The position numbers were made by a program, and so were the translations under genes. Below, piece after piece: positions 47,328 through 47,365 of a stretch of DNA of 47,365 nt (positions are counted from its first letter, which is position 1; every line of letters begins with the position of its first letter). The stretch spans positions 1-47,365 of the forward strand of contig JACOZP010000004.1 in NCBI GenBank assembly GCA_016181265.1, in the 5' to 3' direction. The notes beneath the pieces were generated by a model. It was given only the letters and a program-made list of their open reading frames with translations. It had not been told where the DNA came from and did not search any database. Origin of the DNA: Candidatus Woesearchaeota archaeon. Lineage in GTDB: Archaea; Nanobdellota; Nanobdellia; Woesearchaeales; GW2011-AR9.

Positions 47328-47365
47328 TGACGCTGAGCTTTCCAGTAGATATTTAATACAATACT

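Noticed and set aside
1-47365. CRISPR array, prophage, toxin-antitoxin or restriction-modification locus
   Set aside because: No regularly spaced repeats, phage structural genes, integrase, methylase or recognisable toxin pair were found on either strand. The dUTPase-fold/winged-helix overlap is reported as a regulatory guess only.

Overview
The window is archaeal chromosomal DNA. The basis is aEF-2, eukaryote-type ribosomal proteins L7Ae, S28e and L24e, an archaeal LeuRS, the KH/beta-CASP termination nuclease, a 20S proteasome beta subunit, an archaeal CCA-adding enzyme, TrmB and AbrB-PhoU regulators, TATA boxes about 22-28 bases before many start codons, and tRNA genes carrying bulge-helix-bulge introns. 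Very small gene spacing, several half-size or stripped-down proteins (standalone NFACT-R, internally shortened DUF192, short L7Ae), cysteine-rich lipoproteins and a few bacterial-type genes (MutL, BolA plus CGFS glutaredoxin, Nudix) suggest a DPANN lineage, most likely near Woesearchaeota/Pacearchaeota. That placement is inference. No transposase, phage, CRISPR or rRNA gene is present.

Layout. 1-9 kb: leuS, a possible PD-(D/E)XK protein, a large double beta-helix lipoprotein, a membrane/PUA/mini-DUF192 operon and two paralogous lipoproteins with a JAMM-like HxH...SxxD signature. 9-12.7 kb: a reverse-strand translation operon rpl7ae-rps28e-rpl24e-ndk-fusA ending in a hairpin plus T-run. 12.8-20.6 kb: bolA-grx, glmS, a HAD phosphatase, a secreted protein, a 138-bp MITE-like element with a 9-bp target duplication, mre11, pgk and a coiled-coil gene. 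20.7-26.3 kb: YkgJ, YchF-like GTPase, IMPase, TrmB, membrane hydrolase, PHP protein and tRNA-Thr. 26.3-33.2 kb: an EndoV homologue that has lost catalytic residues, pilin-like pair, AdoMetDC-family proenzyme, tandem membrane DUF504-like genes, metF plus a small ferredoxin, NFACT-R, tRNA-Arg and a membrane metalloprotease. 33.2-41.5 kb: zinc-ribbon proteins, cca, a dCTP-deaminase/dUTPase-fold gene overlapping a winged-helix gene, CYTH, methyltransferase-like protein, a GC-rich double three-way palindrome, tRNA-Ser, Nudix, CutA-like, AbrB-PhoU. 41.5-47.4 kb: FttA/aCPSF1, proteasome beta, MutL, a helical-repeat protein and a hairpin-rich tail.

The strongest unusual signal is in the tRNAs. All three are split by introns (five insertions in total). 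Two have, besides an anticodon-loop insertion, a second intron in the T arm: tRNA-Thr(UGU) a 19-nt intron at 53/54, and tRNA-Ser(UGA) a 55-nt intron at 59/60. In both cases removal restores a standard T-loop. Other leads are the EndoV homologue with Cys, Tyr and Glu in catalytic positions, the MITE with a readable empty site, and the paired lipoproteins with a possible metalloprotease site. Most of the rest is housekeeping. Functions are assigned by motif reading only; no database search was possible.
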